The position numbers were made by a program, and so were the translations under genes. This document shows positions 1 to 6,812 of a DNA stretch of 12,938 nt, piece by piece; position 1 is the stretch's first letter, and every line of letters begins with the position of its first letter. Source of the stretch: Actinomycetota bacterium (GTDB taxonomy: Bacteria; Actinomycetota; Thermoleophilia; Gaiellales; Gaiellaceae); the NCBI GenBank assembly GCA_003136795.1, contig PLDP01000097.1, positions 1 through 12,938 on the forward strand. Direction: 5' to 3'. The notes beneath the pieces were generated by a model. That model ran no database searches. It was given only the letters and a program-made list of their open reading frames with translations, and was not told the DNA's origin.

Positions 1-333
1 GCGCTCGACGACCTGCCGCGCCTGCCGGGCGCCGACTGCTACCAGCTCTTCGGCGGAATGGATCACGAGCCGGGGACCTACTACCTCACGGATTTTCTCG
101 TGCGCTCGTTCGACCGGGTCGTGTGGCGCGGCCTCGGGCTCGACCGTCATCCCGAGCTGCGCGACGACTACTTTCGCCACTACGAGCGCGTCGTCTGGCT
201 CGCGCAGTCGCCGACGCCCGAGCTGCACGCGAAGGCGGAGGCCGCCGCTCAAAAGCTCGGCCTGCCGCTCGAGCTTCGCGAGACCGGCGACACCCGGCTC
301 GAACTTGCCCTCGAACACCTCCTGGAGGTCTGA
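1..333 (+). CDS. DUF1638 domain protein, C-terminal part (5' end outside window)
   Basis: Frame 1 is open from the first base to the TGA at 331-333, so this is the last 110 codons of a longer gene. The ATG at 58 is internal and should not be taken as the start. The visible part reads GADCYQLFGG near the left edge, then PGTYYLTDFLVRSFDR, then a helical region with YERVVWLAQS and a terminal section ending in LEHLLEV. This matches the C-terminal half of DUF1638 proteins, including their conserved PGxYxLTDFLVRxFDR segment. DUF1638 genes are known to sit beside corrinoid methyltransferase genes of the MttB family, and here the next gene is one, starting 3 bases after the stop. The biochemical role of DUF1638 is not known to me. 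A role in methyl transfer or corrinoid handling is inferred from this pairing only. Confidence 0.82.
   Translation, partial: ALDDLPRLPGADCYQLFGGMDHEPGTYYLTDFLVRSFDRVVWRGLGLDRHPELRDDYFRHYERVVWLAQSPTPELHAKAEAAAQKLGLPLELRETGDTRLELALEHLLEV
324..328 (+). promoter_or_regulatory. Shine-Dalgarno GGAGG for the MttB-family gene
   Basis: GGAGG lies 8 bases before the TTG at 337, inside the last codons of the DUF1638 gene. It fixes the TTG start. The reading frame of the two genes is the same and is closed by the TGA at 331-333, so no earlier start is possible. Confidence 0.75.
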
Positions 334-336
334 ACC

Positions 337-1773
337 TTGCTGATCAACGAACTTCCGCGCTACGAGATCCTGGACGAGTTCTCGATGCAGGAGCTCGAGC
401 GCGGCTGGCGCCGCATCGTCTCCGAGCTCGGAGTCGACTTCCAGCACGTCGACGCGCAGGAGGCGCTCGCGGCCGCAGGCCAGCAGGTCGAGGGCGACCT
501 CGTCAAGTTCGACCCCGATTGGATCCTCGAGCAGGTCGCGAAGGCGCCGCGCGAGTTCGAGCTGCAGGCGCGCAACCCGGAGAAAAACATCCATGTCGGC
601 GGCAAGCACATGGCGTTCGGCGCCGTTTACGGCTGCCCGTTCGTGCGCCGCGGGCTCGAACGCCGCGAGGCGATGTACGAGGACTTCGAGAACCTCGTGA
701 AGCTTGCGCAGTCCTTCCCGGAGCTCGACACGCCGGGCGGCACGATCTGTGAGCCGGGCGACAAGGCGCTCGATTCGCGGCATCTCGACATGGTCTACGC
801 GCTGCTCACACTCTCCGACAAGCCCTTCATGGGCTCGGTCACGTCCGGCCCGAACGCACTCGACACAATCGCGCTGGCGGAGATGGTGTTCGGCCGTGAG
901 TCGATCGAGGAGAACCCGGCGATCATCTCGCTGATCAACGTCAACTCGCCGCTCCGCTACGACGACCGCATGCTCTCGGCGCTGCTTGAGTACGCGCGGG
1001 CGAACCAGGCGATGATCATCACGCCGTTCCTCCTGATGGGCGCGATGTCTCCGGTCTCGATCGCTGCCTCGCTCGCCCAGCAGGTGGCGGAAGCGCTCGC
1101 AGGGATCGCGCTCGTGCAGACGATTCGCCCCGGCTGTCCCGTCGTGTTCGGCTCGTTCCTCTCCAACACCGACATGCAGTCGGGCTCGCCGAGCTTCGGC
1201 ACACCGGAATCCGCGATCGGTCTGCTCTGCACCGGCCAGATCGCTCGTCACTACAAGCTGCCGTTCCGTGGCGGCGGCGCGCTCACGTCGTCGCAGACCG
1301 TCGATGCCCAGGCTGCGTACGAAGCGGCGATGACGCTCTGGCCGACGTTCCTCGCCGGCACGAACTTCGTCATGCACTCCGCAGGCTGGCTCGAGTCGGG
1401 TCTTGTCTCGTGCTACGAGAAGTTCATCGTCGACGTCGAGCTGCTGCGGATGCTGTATCACGTCTTCCAGCCGCTGAACATCAACGAGGAGTCCCTTGCG
1501 TTCAGCGCGCACCAGGAGGTGGGGCAGGGCGGCCATTTCCTCGGCGCCGTGCACACGCTCGAGCGCTTCCGCGAGTGCTTCTATCGGCCGCTGCTCTCGT
1601 CGACGGAGAACTATGAGCGCTGGAACCGCCTCGGTGGCCGTGATGCCACGACGCGGGCAGGTGAGATCTCCGAGAAGACGCTCGAGGAGTACGTCGAGCC
1701 GGAGATGGACCAGGGCCTGAAGGACGAGCTCAAGGCCTACGTCGACCGCCGGAGGACCGAGCTTGGCGACTGA
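337..1773 (+). CDS. MttB-family (trimethylamine/glycine betaine type) corrinoid methyltransferase, non-pyrrolysine
   Basis: The 478-residue product has the length and character of the MttB superfamily (Pfam MTTB). Family-like stretches include the N-terminal helical part ELERGWRRIVSELGV, the barrel core, GGGALTSSQTVDAQAAYE at about 312-329, and NFVMHSAGWLESGLVSCYEK at about 343-362. True trimethylamine methyltransferases read through an in-frame amber codon as pyrrolysine. This gene has no internal TAG, so it belongs to the non-Pyl branch, whose characterised members demethylate glycine betaine (MtgB), proline betaine, carnitine or butyrobetaine and pass the methyl to a cobalamin protein. The substrate cannot be read from sequence. 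The following choline-dehydrogenase-like and aldehyde dehydrogenase genes favour glycine betaine. The start is TTG with GGAGG 8 bases upstream. The gene overlaps the next one by 11 bases. No corrinoid protein gene is in the window. Confidence 0.92.
   Translation: MLINELPRYEILDEFSMQELERGWRRIVSELGVDFQHVDAQEALAAAGQQVEGDLVKFDPDWILEQVAKAPREFELQARNPEKNIHVGGKHMAFGAVYGCPFVRRGLERREAMYEDFENLVKLAQSFPELDTPGGTICEPGDKALDSRHLDMVYALLTLSDKPFMGSVTSGPNALDTIALAEMVFGRESIEENPAIISLINVNSPLRYDDRMLSALLEYARANQAMIITPFLLMGAMSPVSIAASLAQQVAEALAGIALVQTIRPGCPVVFGSFLSNTDMQSGSPSFGTPESAIGLLCTGQIARHYKLPFRGGGALTSSQTVDAQAAYEAAMTLWPTFLAGTNFVMHSAGWLESGLVSCYEKFIVDVELLRMLYHVFQPLNINEESLAFSAHQEVGQGGHFLGAVHTLERFRECFYRPLLSSTENYERWNRLGGRDATTRAGEISEKTLEEYVEPEMDQGLKDELKAYVDRRRTELGD
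1751..1756 (+). promoter_or_regulatory. Shine-Dalgarno GGAGGA for the aldehyde dehydrogenase
   Basis: GGAGGA is 6 bases before TTG 1763, an ideal distance, and 18 bases before the in-frame ATG at 1775, which is too far. This decides for the TTG start, within the end of the MttB-family gene. Confidence 0.75.
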
Positions 1774-3196
1774 GATGTTCATCGCCGGCGAGTGGGCCGG
1801 CTCCGAGAGCGGTGAGACCTTCACCGCCGACTCCCCGGCGACCGGCGAAGAGATCGCCGAGGTCCCGAAGGGCACCCGCGCGGATGCACAGCGCGCGATC
1901 GACGCCGCGAACCGCGCCGCCGATGCGTGGTCGCGGACGACGGCGTTCGAGCGCGCGGCGTTCATGCATCGCGTCGCGGACGAGGTGGAGAGACGGCGTG
2001 AGACGCTGGCGCACACGCTGACGCTCGACCAGGGCAAGCCTCTGCACGAGTCGCGCGACGAGGTCGAGGAGCTGGTGCAGTACTGGCGCAACGCCGCGGA
2101 GGACGGCAAGCGCCTCGAGGGGCGGCTCGCGAACTCGTTCACGCCCGGCAAGCGGGTGCTGCTCGTGCGCCGGCCGCGCGGCGTGATCGGCGTGATCACG
2201 CCCTGGAACTGGCCCTACACGATGCCGGCCGAGCTGATTGCGCCCGCGCTCGCCTCGGGCAACGCCGTCGTGTGGACGCCGGCGTCGTCGACGGCGGTCG
2301 CCGCGGTCGCGCTCGCCGAGTGCGTCGTCGCGGCCGACCTGCCGCCCGGCGTCTTCAACCTCGTCACCGGGCCTGGTTCGACGGTCGGCGACGAGATCGC
2401 GCGCAACCCGGGCACGCACGGTGTCGGCTTCATCGGCTCGACCGAGACCGGCCGCAAGGTCGCGGAGGCCGCGGCGGGAAAGGCTGTGGTGCTCGAGCTC
2501 GGCGGGAACGGGCCGGTCGTCGTCATGGACGACGCGGATCTCGAGCTCGCCGCCGAGGCGACCGTCACCGCCTGCTTCATGTGCGCGGGGCAGAGTTGCA
2601 CCGCCGGCGAGCGGCTGCTTGTGCACCGTGACGTGCGCGAGGAGTTCGTGGCGCGGCTCGCGCAGCTCGTCGGCGAGCGAGTCGTGCTCGGCGATCCGTT
2701 CGCCGAGGGCACGACGATGGGCCCGCTGAACAACGCCGGCGTCGCCGAGAAGATGGACGAGCACGTCGACGATGCCGTGCGGCGCGGCGCAACGGTGATC
2801 TCGGGCGGTGCGCGCCAGTCCGGCTTTCCGACGGATCTCTACTGGCAGCCGACGGTGCTCGACGGCGTGCCGGCCGACTCGCTCGTCGCCCAGGAAGAGA
2901 CGTTCGGGCCGATCGCGCCCGTGGTTGCAATCGAGTCGCTCGACGAGGCGATCTGGCTCGCGAACGCATCGCCCTACGGCCTGCTCTCGGCGATCTTCAC
3001 GCGCGACCTCGCGCAAGGGCTGCGCTACGCCGACGCCGTGCGCACGGGGTGGGTGAACATCAACGACTCGTCGAACTACTGGGAGTCGCACCTGCCCTTC
3101 GGCGGCCGCTCGGGAACGGCGAGCGGCATCGGCCGGGTCGGCGGCAGCGCGCCGATGGAGTCGTTCACCGAGCTGCAGACGATCGTCGTCGCTTGA
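1763..3196 (+). CDS. NAD(P)-dependent aldehyde dehydrogenase (betaine aldehyde dehydrogenase candidate)
   Basis: This 477-residue protein has all main marks of the ALDH superfamily: the PWNWP motif at 147-151, GSTETG at 226-230, catalytic-base Glu245 in LELGGNGP, nucleophile Cys279 in GQSC, and EETFGP at 378-383. The Glu-to-Cys spacing of 34 residues equals that of classical enzymes. It would oxidise an aldehyde to the acid with NAD+ or NADP+. Beside a choline-dehydrogenase-like gene, betaine aldehyde to glycine betaine is the natural guess, but specificity cannot be read. One oddity is that the usual KPS/KPA segment that helps hold the cofactor reads WTPASS (171-176), with Thr172 where Lys is normal. 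The start is TTG 1763 by its Shine-Dalgarno sequence, overlapping the previous gene by 11 bases. The alternative ATG 1775 would remove only four residues. The stop overlaps the next start as TTGA. Confidence 0.93.
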   Translation: MATEMFIAGEWAGSESGETFTADSPATGEEIAEVPKGTRADAQRAIDAANRAADAWSRTTAFERAAFMHRVADEVERRRETLAHTLTLDQGKPLHESRDEVEELVQYWRNAAEDGKRLEGRLANSFTPGKRVLLVRRPRGVIGVITPWNWPYTMPAELIAPALASGNAVVWTPASSTAVAAVALAECVVAADLPPGVFNLVTGPGSTVGDEIARNPGTHGVGFIGSTETGRKVAEAAAGKAVVLELGGNGPVVVMDDADLELAAEATVTACFMCAGQSCTAGERLLVHRDVREEFVARLAQLVGERVVLGDPFAEGTTMGPLNNAGVAEKMDEHVDDAVRRGATVISGGARQSGFPTDLYWQPTVLDGVPADSLVAQEETFGPIAPVVAIESLDEAIWLANASPYGLLSAIFTRDLAQGLRYADAVRTGWVNINDSSNYWESHLPFGGRSGTASGIGRVGGSAPMESFTELQTIVVA

Positions 3197-4809
3197 GCTG
3201 GGACTACGTCATCGTCGGCGGCGGGTCGGCGGGCTGCGCGCTCGCGGCACGGCTGACCGAGGATCCCTCGACGAACGTGCTCGTGCTCGAGGCAGGCAGG
3301 CCGGACTCGTGGTGGGATCTCTACATCCACATGCCGGCTGCGCTCTCGTTCCCGATCGGCAGCCGCTTCTACGACTGGAAGTACGAGTCCGAGCCGGAAC
3401 CGGACCTGAACGGGCGGCGCATCTACCACGCGCGCGGCAAGGTGCTCGGCGGCTCGAGCTCGATCAACGGGATGATCTTCCAGCGCGGCAACCCGCTCGA
3501 CTACGAGCGCTGGGGGCTCGCGGACTGGGACTACGCGCACTGCCTGCCGTACTTCAAGCGCATGGAGACGTGCTTCGCCGGCGCGGACGAATGGCGCGGC
3601 GGCGACGGGCCGCTGCTGCTCGAGCGCGGGCCCGCGGAGGGGCCGCTCTTCGGCGCGTTCTTCGCGGCCGTGCAGGAGGCCGGGTACGAGCTGACCAACG
3701 ACGTGAACGGCTACCGGCAAGAGGGCTTCGCGAAGTTCGACCGCAACATCTACCGCGGCCGCCGCTGGAGCGCCGCGCGCGCCTACCTCCATCCGGCGAT
3801 GTCGCGGCGAAACCTCGAGGTGCGGACGCGCACGTTCGTCGAGCGCGTGGTCTTCGAGGGCACGCGCGCGGTCGGAGTGCAGGTCGGCGGCGAGACGATC
3901 CGTGCGGGCGAGGTGATTCTCTGCGGCGGCGCGATCAACTCGCCGCAGTTGCTGCAGCTCTCCGGCGTCGGCAACGCCGCCGAGCTCGAGGCCCTGGGCA
4001 TCGGTGCCGTGCACGACCTGCCCGCCGTCGGCGAGAACCTGCAGGACCACCTCGAGGTGTACGTGCAGTACTCGTCGAAGCTGCCGGTGACCGTCGCGCC
4101 CGCCTACAAGTGGCGCAACCGGCCGCTCGTCGGTTTGAAGTGGCTGCTCTTCAAGTCGGGCTCGGGCGCGACGAACCATTTCGAAGCGGGCGGCTTCATC
4201 CGTTCGAACGACGAAGTTCTTTATCCAAATGTGATGTTCCACTTCCTGCCGATCGCGGTGCGCTACGACGGCACGGCGCCGCAGGGTCACGGCTACCAGC
4301 TGCACGTCGGCCCCATGTACTCGGACGCGCGTGGCTCGGTGAAGATCACCTCCACCGACCCCCGCGTGCATCCGGCTCTGCGCTTCAACTACCTCTCCAC
4401 CGACCAGGACCGCCGCGAGTGGGTGGAATGCGTGCGCGCAGCTCGCTCGATCCTCACGCAGCCCGCGTTCGACCCGTTCAACGGCGGCGAGCTGTCGCCG
4501 GGCGCCGGCGTCGAGAGCGACGACGAGATTCTCGACTGGGTGCGCCGCGACGCAGAGACCGCGCTGCATCCCTCGTGCACGTGCGCGATGGGAGCCGTTG
4601 TCGATCCGGCGTCGCTGCGCGTCTACGGGCTCGACGGCCTCCGCGTCGTCGACGCGAGCGTGTTCCCGAACGTGACGAACGGGAACATCTACGCCCCCGT
4701 GATGATGGTCGCCGAGAAAGCCGCCGATCTGATCCGCGGCAATACGCCGCTGCCCCCGTCCGAAGCCGTGTTCTACCGCCATGACGCTGAGCCAGCTCCA
4801 AGTCGGTGA
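3193..4809 (+). CDS. betA: GMC-family FAD oxidoreductase, choline dehydrogenase type
   Basis: From TTG 3193 the product is 538 residues, the usual size of choline dehydrogenases. It starts directly with the FAD-binding strand, [10 protein letters not shown] at 5-14 and LVLEAG at 30-35. GMC signature 1 is at about 82-100 ([13 protein letters not shown]), signature 2 at about 244-259 ([16 protein letters not shown]), the catalytic-His motif HPSCTCAMG has His459, and the C-terminal [11 protein letters not shown] (495-505) probably carries the second active-site residue Asn498. Family members oxidise an alcohol using FAD; BetA takes choline to betaine aldehyde and feeds the quinone pool. HPSCTC and the C-terminal block are typical of BetA but also occur in other alcohol dehydrogenases of the family, so the substrate and symbol are provisional. 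A longer reading from 3049 is possible, but it would lie inside the ALDH gene and add a non-homologous Arg-rich leader. The start overlaps the ALDH stop (TTGA). Confidence 0.9.
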   Translation: MSWDYVIVGGGSAGCALAARLTEDPSTNVLVLEAGRPDSWWDLYIHMPAALSFPIGSRFYDWKYESEPEPDLNGRRIYHARGKVLGGSSSINGMIFQRGNPLDYERWGLADWDYAHCLPYFKRMETCFAGADEWRGGDGPLLLERGPAEGPLFGAFFAAVQEAGYELTNDVNGYRQEGFAKFDRNIYRGRRWSAARAYLHPAMSRRNLEVRTRTFVERVVFEGTRAVGVQVGGETIRAGEVILCGGAINSPQLLQLSGVGNAAELEALGIGAVHDLPAVGENLQDHLEVYVQYSSKLPVTVAPAYKWRNRPLVGLKWLLFKSGSGATNHFEAGGFIRSNDEVLYPNVMFHFLPIAVRYDGTAPQGHGYQLHVGPMYSDARGSVKITSTDPRVHPALRFNYLSTDQDRREWVECVRAARSILTQPAFDPFNGGELSPGAGVESDDEILDWVRRDAETALHPSCTCAMGAVVDPASLRVYGLDGLRVVDASVFPNVTNGNIYAPVMMVAEKAADLIRGNTPLPPSEAVFYRHDAEPAPSR

Positions 4810-5215
4810 GTTCCTCGCGGCGCTGGGCGAGCGGACGCCCGCGCCCGCGAGCGGCGCCGCCACCGCCCTGACCGCGGCGATCGCCGCCGCGCTGGTCGAG
4901 CTGGCCGGCCGCTTTGCCGGCGACGAGGAGTCGGTCGTGCGTGCGAAGGCGCTGTGGTCGCGCCTCTCGGAGCTCGCCGACGAAGATTCGGGCGCCTACA
5001 CCGCGTTCATGGCCGACCGCAACGACGAGACGCGTGCGCGGACGATCGCGGTGCCGGAGGAGATCGCCTCGTGCGCGGACGAGATCGTCACGCTCGCCGA
5101 GCATGTTCGAGGCCAGCTTCGCTCGTCGGTCGTCGGCGATGCCGAAGCTGCCGGGGAGCTCGCGCGCGCTGCAGCGGTCGTGGCGCGCCGCCTGGCGAAG
5201 CTCAACCGCCGCTGA
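4781..5215 (+). CDS. Cyclodeaminase/cyclohydrolase family protein (FTCD_C-like), short
   Basis: This 144-residue, all-helical, Ala-rich protein starts at ATG 4781, 29 bases inside the GMC gene. Its pattern follows FTCD_C: an N-terminal helix ([15 protein letters not shown]), an Ala/Gly-rich helix at about 25-45, an acidic helix with [11 protein letters not shown] at 68-77, then [18 protein letters not shown] and a terminal helix with [14 protein letters not shown]. Family members are methenyl-tetrahydrofolate cyclohydrolases (FchA) or formiminotetrahydrofolate cyclodeaminases. That would suit an operon releasing methyl groups to folate. The usual PGGGS loop after the first helix reads PAPASG (20-25), without the glycine run, and the protein is shorter than the usual 180-210 residues. 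It could therefore be a divergent enzyme or a non-catalytic relative. Family assignment is moderately sure, activity is not. Confidence 0.7.
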   Translation: MTLSQLQVGEFLAALGERTPAPASGAATALTAAIAAALVELAGRFAGDEESVVRAKALWSRLSELADEDSGAYTAFMADRNDETRARTIAVPEEIASCADEIVTLAEHVRGQLRSSVVGDAEAAGELARAAAVVARRLAKLNRR

Positions 5216-5274
5216 CGAGGGTCATCGGGAAAACACGGATTCGCGGCGTCGGCCACACGGCGATCCTGGCGAGG

Positions 5275-6366
5275 TTGCCGATCGACCTCGATCAACGGCC
5301 GATCCTCGTCTTCTGGGAGACGACGAGGGCGTGCGGGCTCGCCTGCCGGCATTGCCGCGCCTCGGCGATCGCCCAGCCGCTGCCGGGTGAGCTCACGACG
5401 CACGAAGCCGTCGACTTCCTCGGCACGCTCACGGGATTCGGCGTGCCGCGGCCGGTGCTCGTCGCGACCGGCGGCGACGTGTTGATGCGCCGCGATCTGA
5501 ACCTGCTCGCCGAAGAAGCCGCCGCGAACCGGTTGCCGTTTGCGCTCGCGCCGAGCGTGACGCCGTTGCTGACGGCAGAGCGGATCGAAGCTCTGCGCCG
5601 CCACGGGCTGAAGATCGCGTCGATCAGCCTCGACGGCGCGACGGCTGAGACCCACGACGGCGTGCGCGGCATTCCCGGCCACTTCGAGGAGACGCTCGAG
5701 GCGATACGCATGCTGCGGCGGCACGGTGTCACCGTGCAGGTGAACACCGTCGTGATGCGCGACACCGTCGAGGAACTGCCGCGGATCGCGCAGCTCGTCC
5801 GCGACACCGGCGCGGGCATCTGGGAGCTCTTCTTCCTCATCCAGATCGGGCGCGGAACCGAGCTTGCGGAGCTGACGCCGGCCGAGAACGAGGAGGTGTG
5901 CCACTTCCTCGTCGATGCGTCGCGCTACGGGTTCATCGTTCGCACCGTCGAAGCGCCGTTCTTTCGCCGCGTGGTGGCCGAGCGGGCGCAGGGCGGCCTT
6001 CCGCCGCGGCGCGCGCTCTACGCTCGCCTGGCGGCCGGACTGCGATCGGAGCTCGGGGAGCCCGACGGGCCACCTCGCGCGCAGACGAAAGGAACGCGCG
6101 ACGGCCGGGGAATCATCTTCGTCGGGCACGACGGCGAACTGACGCCATCGGGATTCCTGCCATACAGCCTCGGCAACGTTCGCGATGACGACATCGTCGA
6201 GGTGTACCGCGACCACCCGCTGTTGCGAAGCATCCGTAGTGCGTCGTTCTCCGGACGGTGCGGCGTGTGCGCGTTCCGCGATCTGTGCGGCGGCTCGCGC
6301 GCCCGCGCCTTCGCCGCCTCGGGCGATCCGCTCGGCGAAGACCCCGCCTGCCCGTTTCCTTCCTAG
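5275..6366 (+). CDS. Radical SAM/SPASM protein, TIGR04053-like
   Basis: From TTG 5275 the product is 363 residues. The radical SAM cluster motif is C20-GLA-C24-RH-C27, followed by ATGGDVL (64-70), the variant of the SAM-binding GGE strand seen in this family. The C-terminal SPASM-like region holds Cys329, Cys332, Cys338 and Cys359, within GRCGVC, RDLCGGSRARAFA and GEDPACPF, for one or more extra Fe-S clusters. PSGFLPYSLGNVRDD (291-305) and GGSRARAFAASGDPL are strongly reminiscent of TIGR04053, a family related to the haem-pathway enzymes AhbD/NirJ, with no product known to me. The start is uncertain: no ATG or GTG lies near, TTG 5275 gives the usual family N-terminus (RPILVFWETTRAC), but GAGG is directly adjacent. 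The gene follows the cyclodeaminase-like gene by 59 bases, which hold no evident terminator, so co-transcription is likely. It ends tail to tail on the small-subunit gene. Confidence 0.88.
   Translation: MPIDLDQRPILVFWETTRACGLACRHCRASAIAQPLPGELTTHEAVDFLGTLTGFGVPRPVLVATGGDVLMRRDLNLLAEEAAANRLPFALAPSVTPLLTAERIEALRRHGLKIASISLDGATAETHDGVRGIPGHFEETLEAIRMLRRHGVTVQVNTVVMRDTVEELPRIAQLVRDTGAGIWELFFLIQIGRGTELAELTPAENEEVCHFLVDASRYGFIVRTVEAPFFRRVVAERAQGGLPPRRALYARLAAGLRSELGEPDGPPRAQTKGTRDGRGIIFVGHDGELTPSGFLPYSLGNVRDDDIVEVYRDHPLLRSIRSASFSGRCGVCAFRDLCGGSRARAFAASGDPLGEDPACPFPS
6363..6366. other. Convergent stop codons sharing a CTAG palindrome
   Basis: The plus-strand radical SAM gene stops with TAG at 6364-6366. 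The minus-strand small-subunit gene stops with TAG at 6365-6363. The two operons therefore overlap by 4 bases and have no space between them for a conventional intrinsic terminator. Any hairpin must lie within coding sequence, or the transcripts overlap. Confidence 0.95.
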
Positions 6367-6812
6367 CCGACCAGCTCGACGAGCGCAGCCGCGATCGCGG
6401 CGGGTGTGGGCGGACAGCCCGGCACGCGCAGATCGACCGGAAGCACGTCCTCGACCGGGCCGGCGAGCTCGGACGCGAGGCCGAGGACGCCGCAGCCGAG
6501 AGCGCAGTCGCCGAACGCGACCACGCGGCGCGGCTCCGGCATCGCGTTGTAGGCGGCGAGCAGGGGTGCGTGCATCCGGGTCGTCACGGTCCCGGTCACG
6601 AGCAGCACGTCGGCATGCCGGGGCGACGCGACGACTGCGAAGCCGAATCTCGCGAGGTCGTAGTGCGGCCCGGAGGCGAGCGTCAGCTCGTGCTCGCAGC
6701 CGTTGCACGATCCTGCGTCGACATGGCGCACGGCGAGGCTGCGCGCATGGTCGGGAGCCGGCAGATCGAGCTGGCGGCGAAGACGGCGGAGATCTTTGAG
6801 CAGCGTCAGCAT
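6363..6812 (-). CDS. hyfI: Group 4 [NiFe]-hydrogenase-type small subunit (HyfI/HycG/NuoB-like)
   Basis: This 149-residue protein starts at the ATG at 6812. Its start shares one base with the stop of the large subunit (TGATG), indicating coupled translation. The four ligands of the proximal [4Fe-4S] cluster are visible: Cys36 and Cys39 in GSCNGCEHEL, Cys103 in GDCALGC, and Cys133 in VPGCPPTP. This is the arrangement of NuoB-like small subunits of group 4 hydrogenases. It is short like EchC or CooL, without the longer tail of E. coli HycG (about 255 residues). Its role is to hand electrons to or from the large-subunit active site at the cytoplasmic face of the membrane complex. The frame is open further upstream inside the large-subunit gene, but that extension is Arg-rich and does not resemble the family. 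It is the last gene of the operon. Confidence 0.92.
   Translation of the reverse strand: MLTLLKDLRRLRRQLDLPAPDHARSLAVRHVDAGSCNGCEHELTLASGPHYDLARFGFAVVASPRHADVLLVTGTVTTRMHAPLLAAYNAMPEPRRVVAFGDCALGCGVLGLASELAGPVEDVLPVDLRVPGCPPTPAAIAAALVELVG

Noticed and set aside
58..333. Complete 91-residue gene starting at ATG 58
   Set aside because: The frame is open to the window edge and residues before ATG 58 continue the DUF1638 pattern, so the gene is cut by the window.
337..1773. Pyrrolysine-containing trimethylamine methyltransferase
   Set aside because: There is no in-frame TAG anywhere in the gene, so it is the non-Pyl branch of the family.
1730..3091. 453-codon open frame on the minus strand opposite the aldehyde dehydrogenase
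   Set aside because: Its product is rich in Arg, His and Asp with no family pattern. It mirrors a clear ALDH gene and is a by-product of GC-rich codon use.
3049..3192. Extended N-terminus for the GMC oxidoreductase
   Set aside because: The extra 48 residues are an Arg-rich shadow of the ALDH gene. The FAD-binding strand begins right after TTG 3193, as in choline dehydrogenases.
3076..4863. 595-codon minus-strand frame opposite the GMC gene
   Set aside because: Longer than the real gene but low in complexity (Arg/Val/Ala/His-rich), without motifs. The plus strand carries full GMC signatures.
5216..5274. Promoter or terminator before the radical SAM gene
   Set aside because: The 59 bases show no convincing hairpin with U tract and no recognisable -35/-10 pair.
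4996..6708. 570-codon minus-strand frame across the radical SAM gene
   Set aside because: No recognisable domain. It runs through both the radical SAM and small-subunit genes, which have intact cysteine motifs in other frames.
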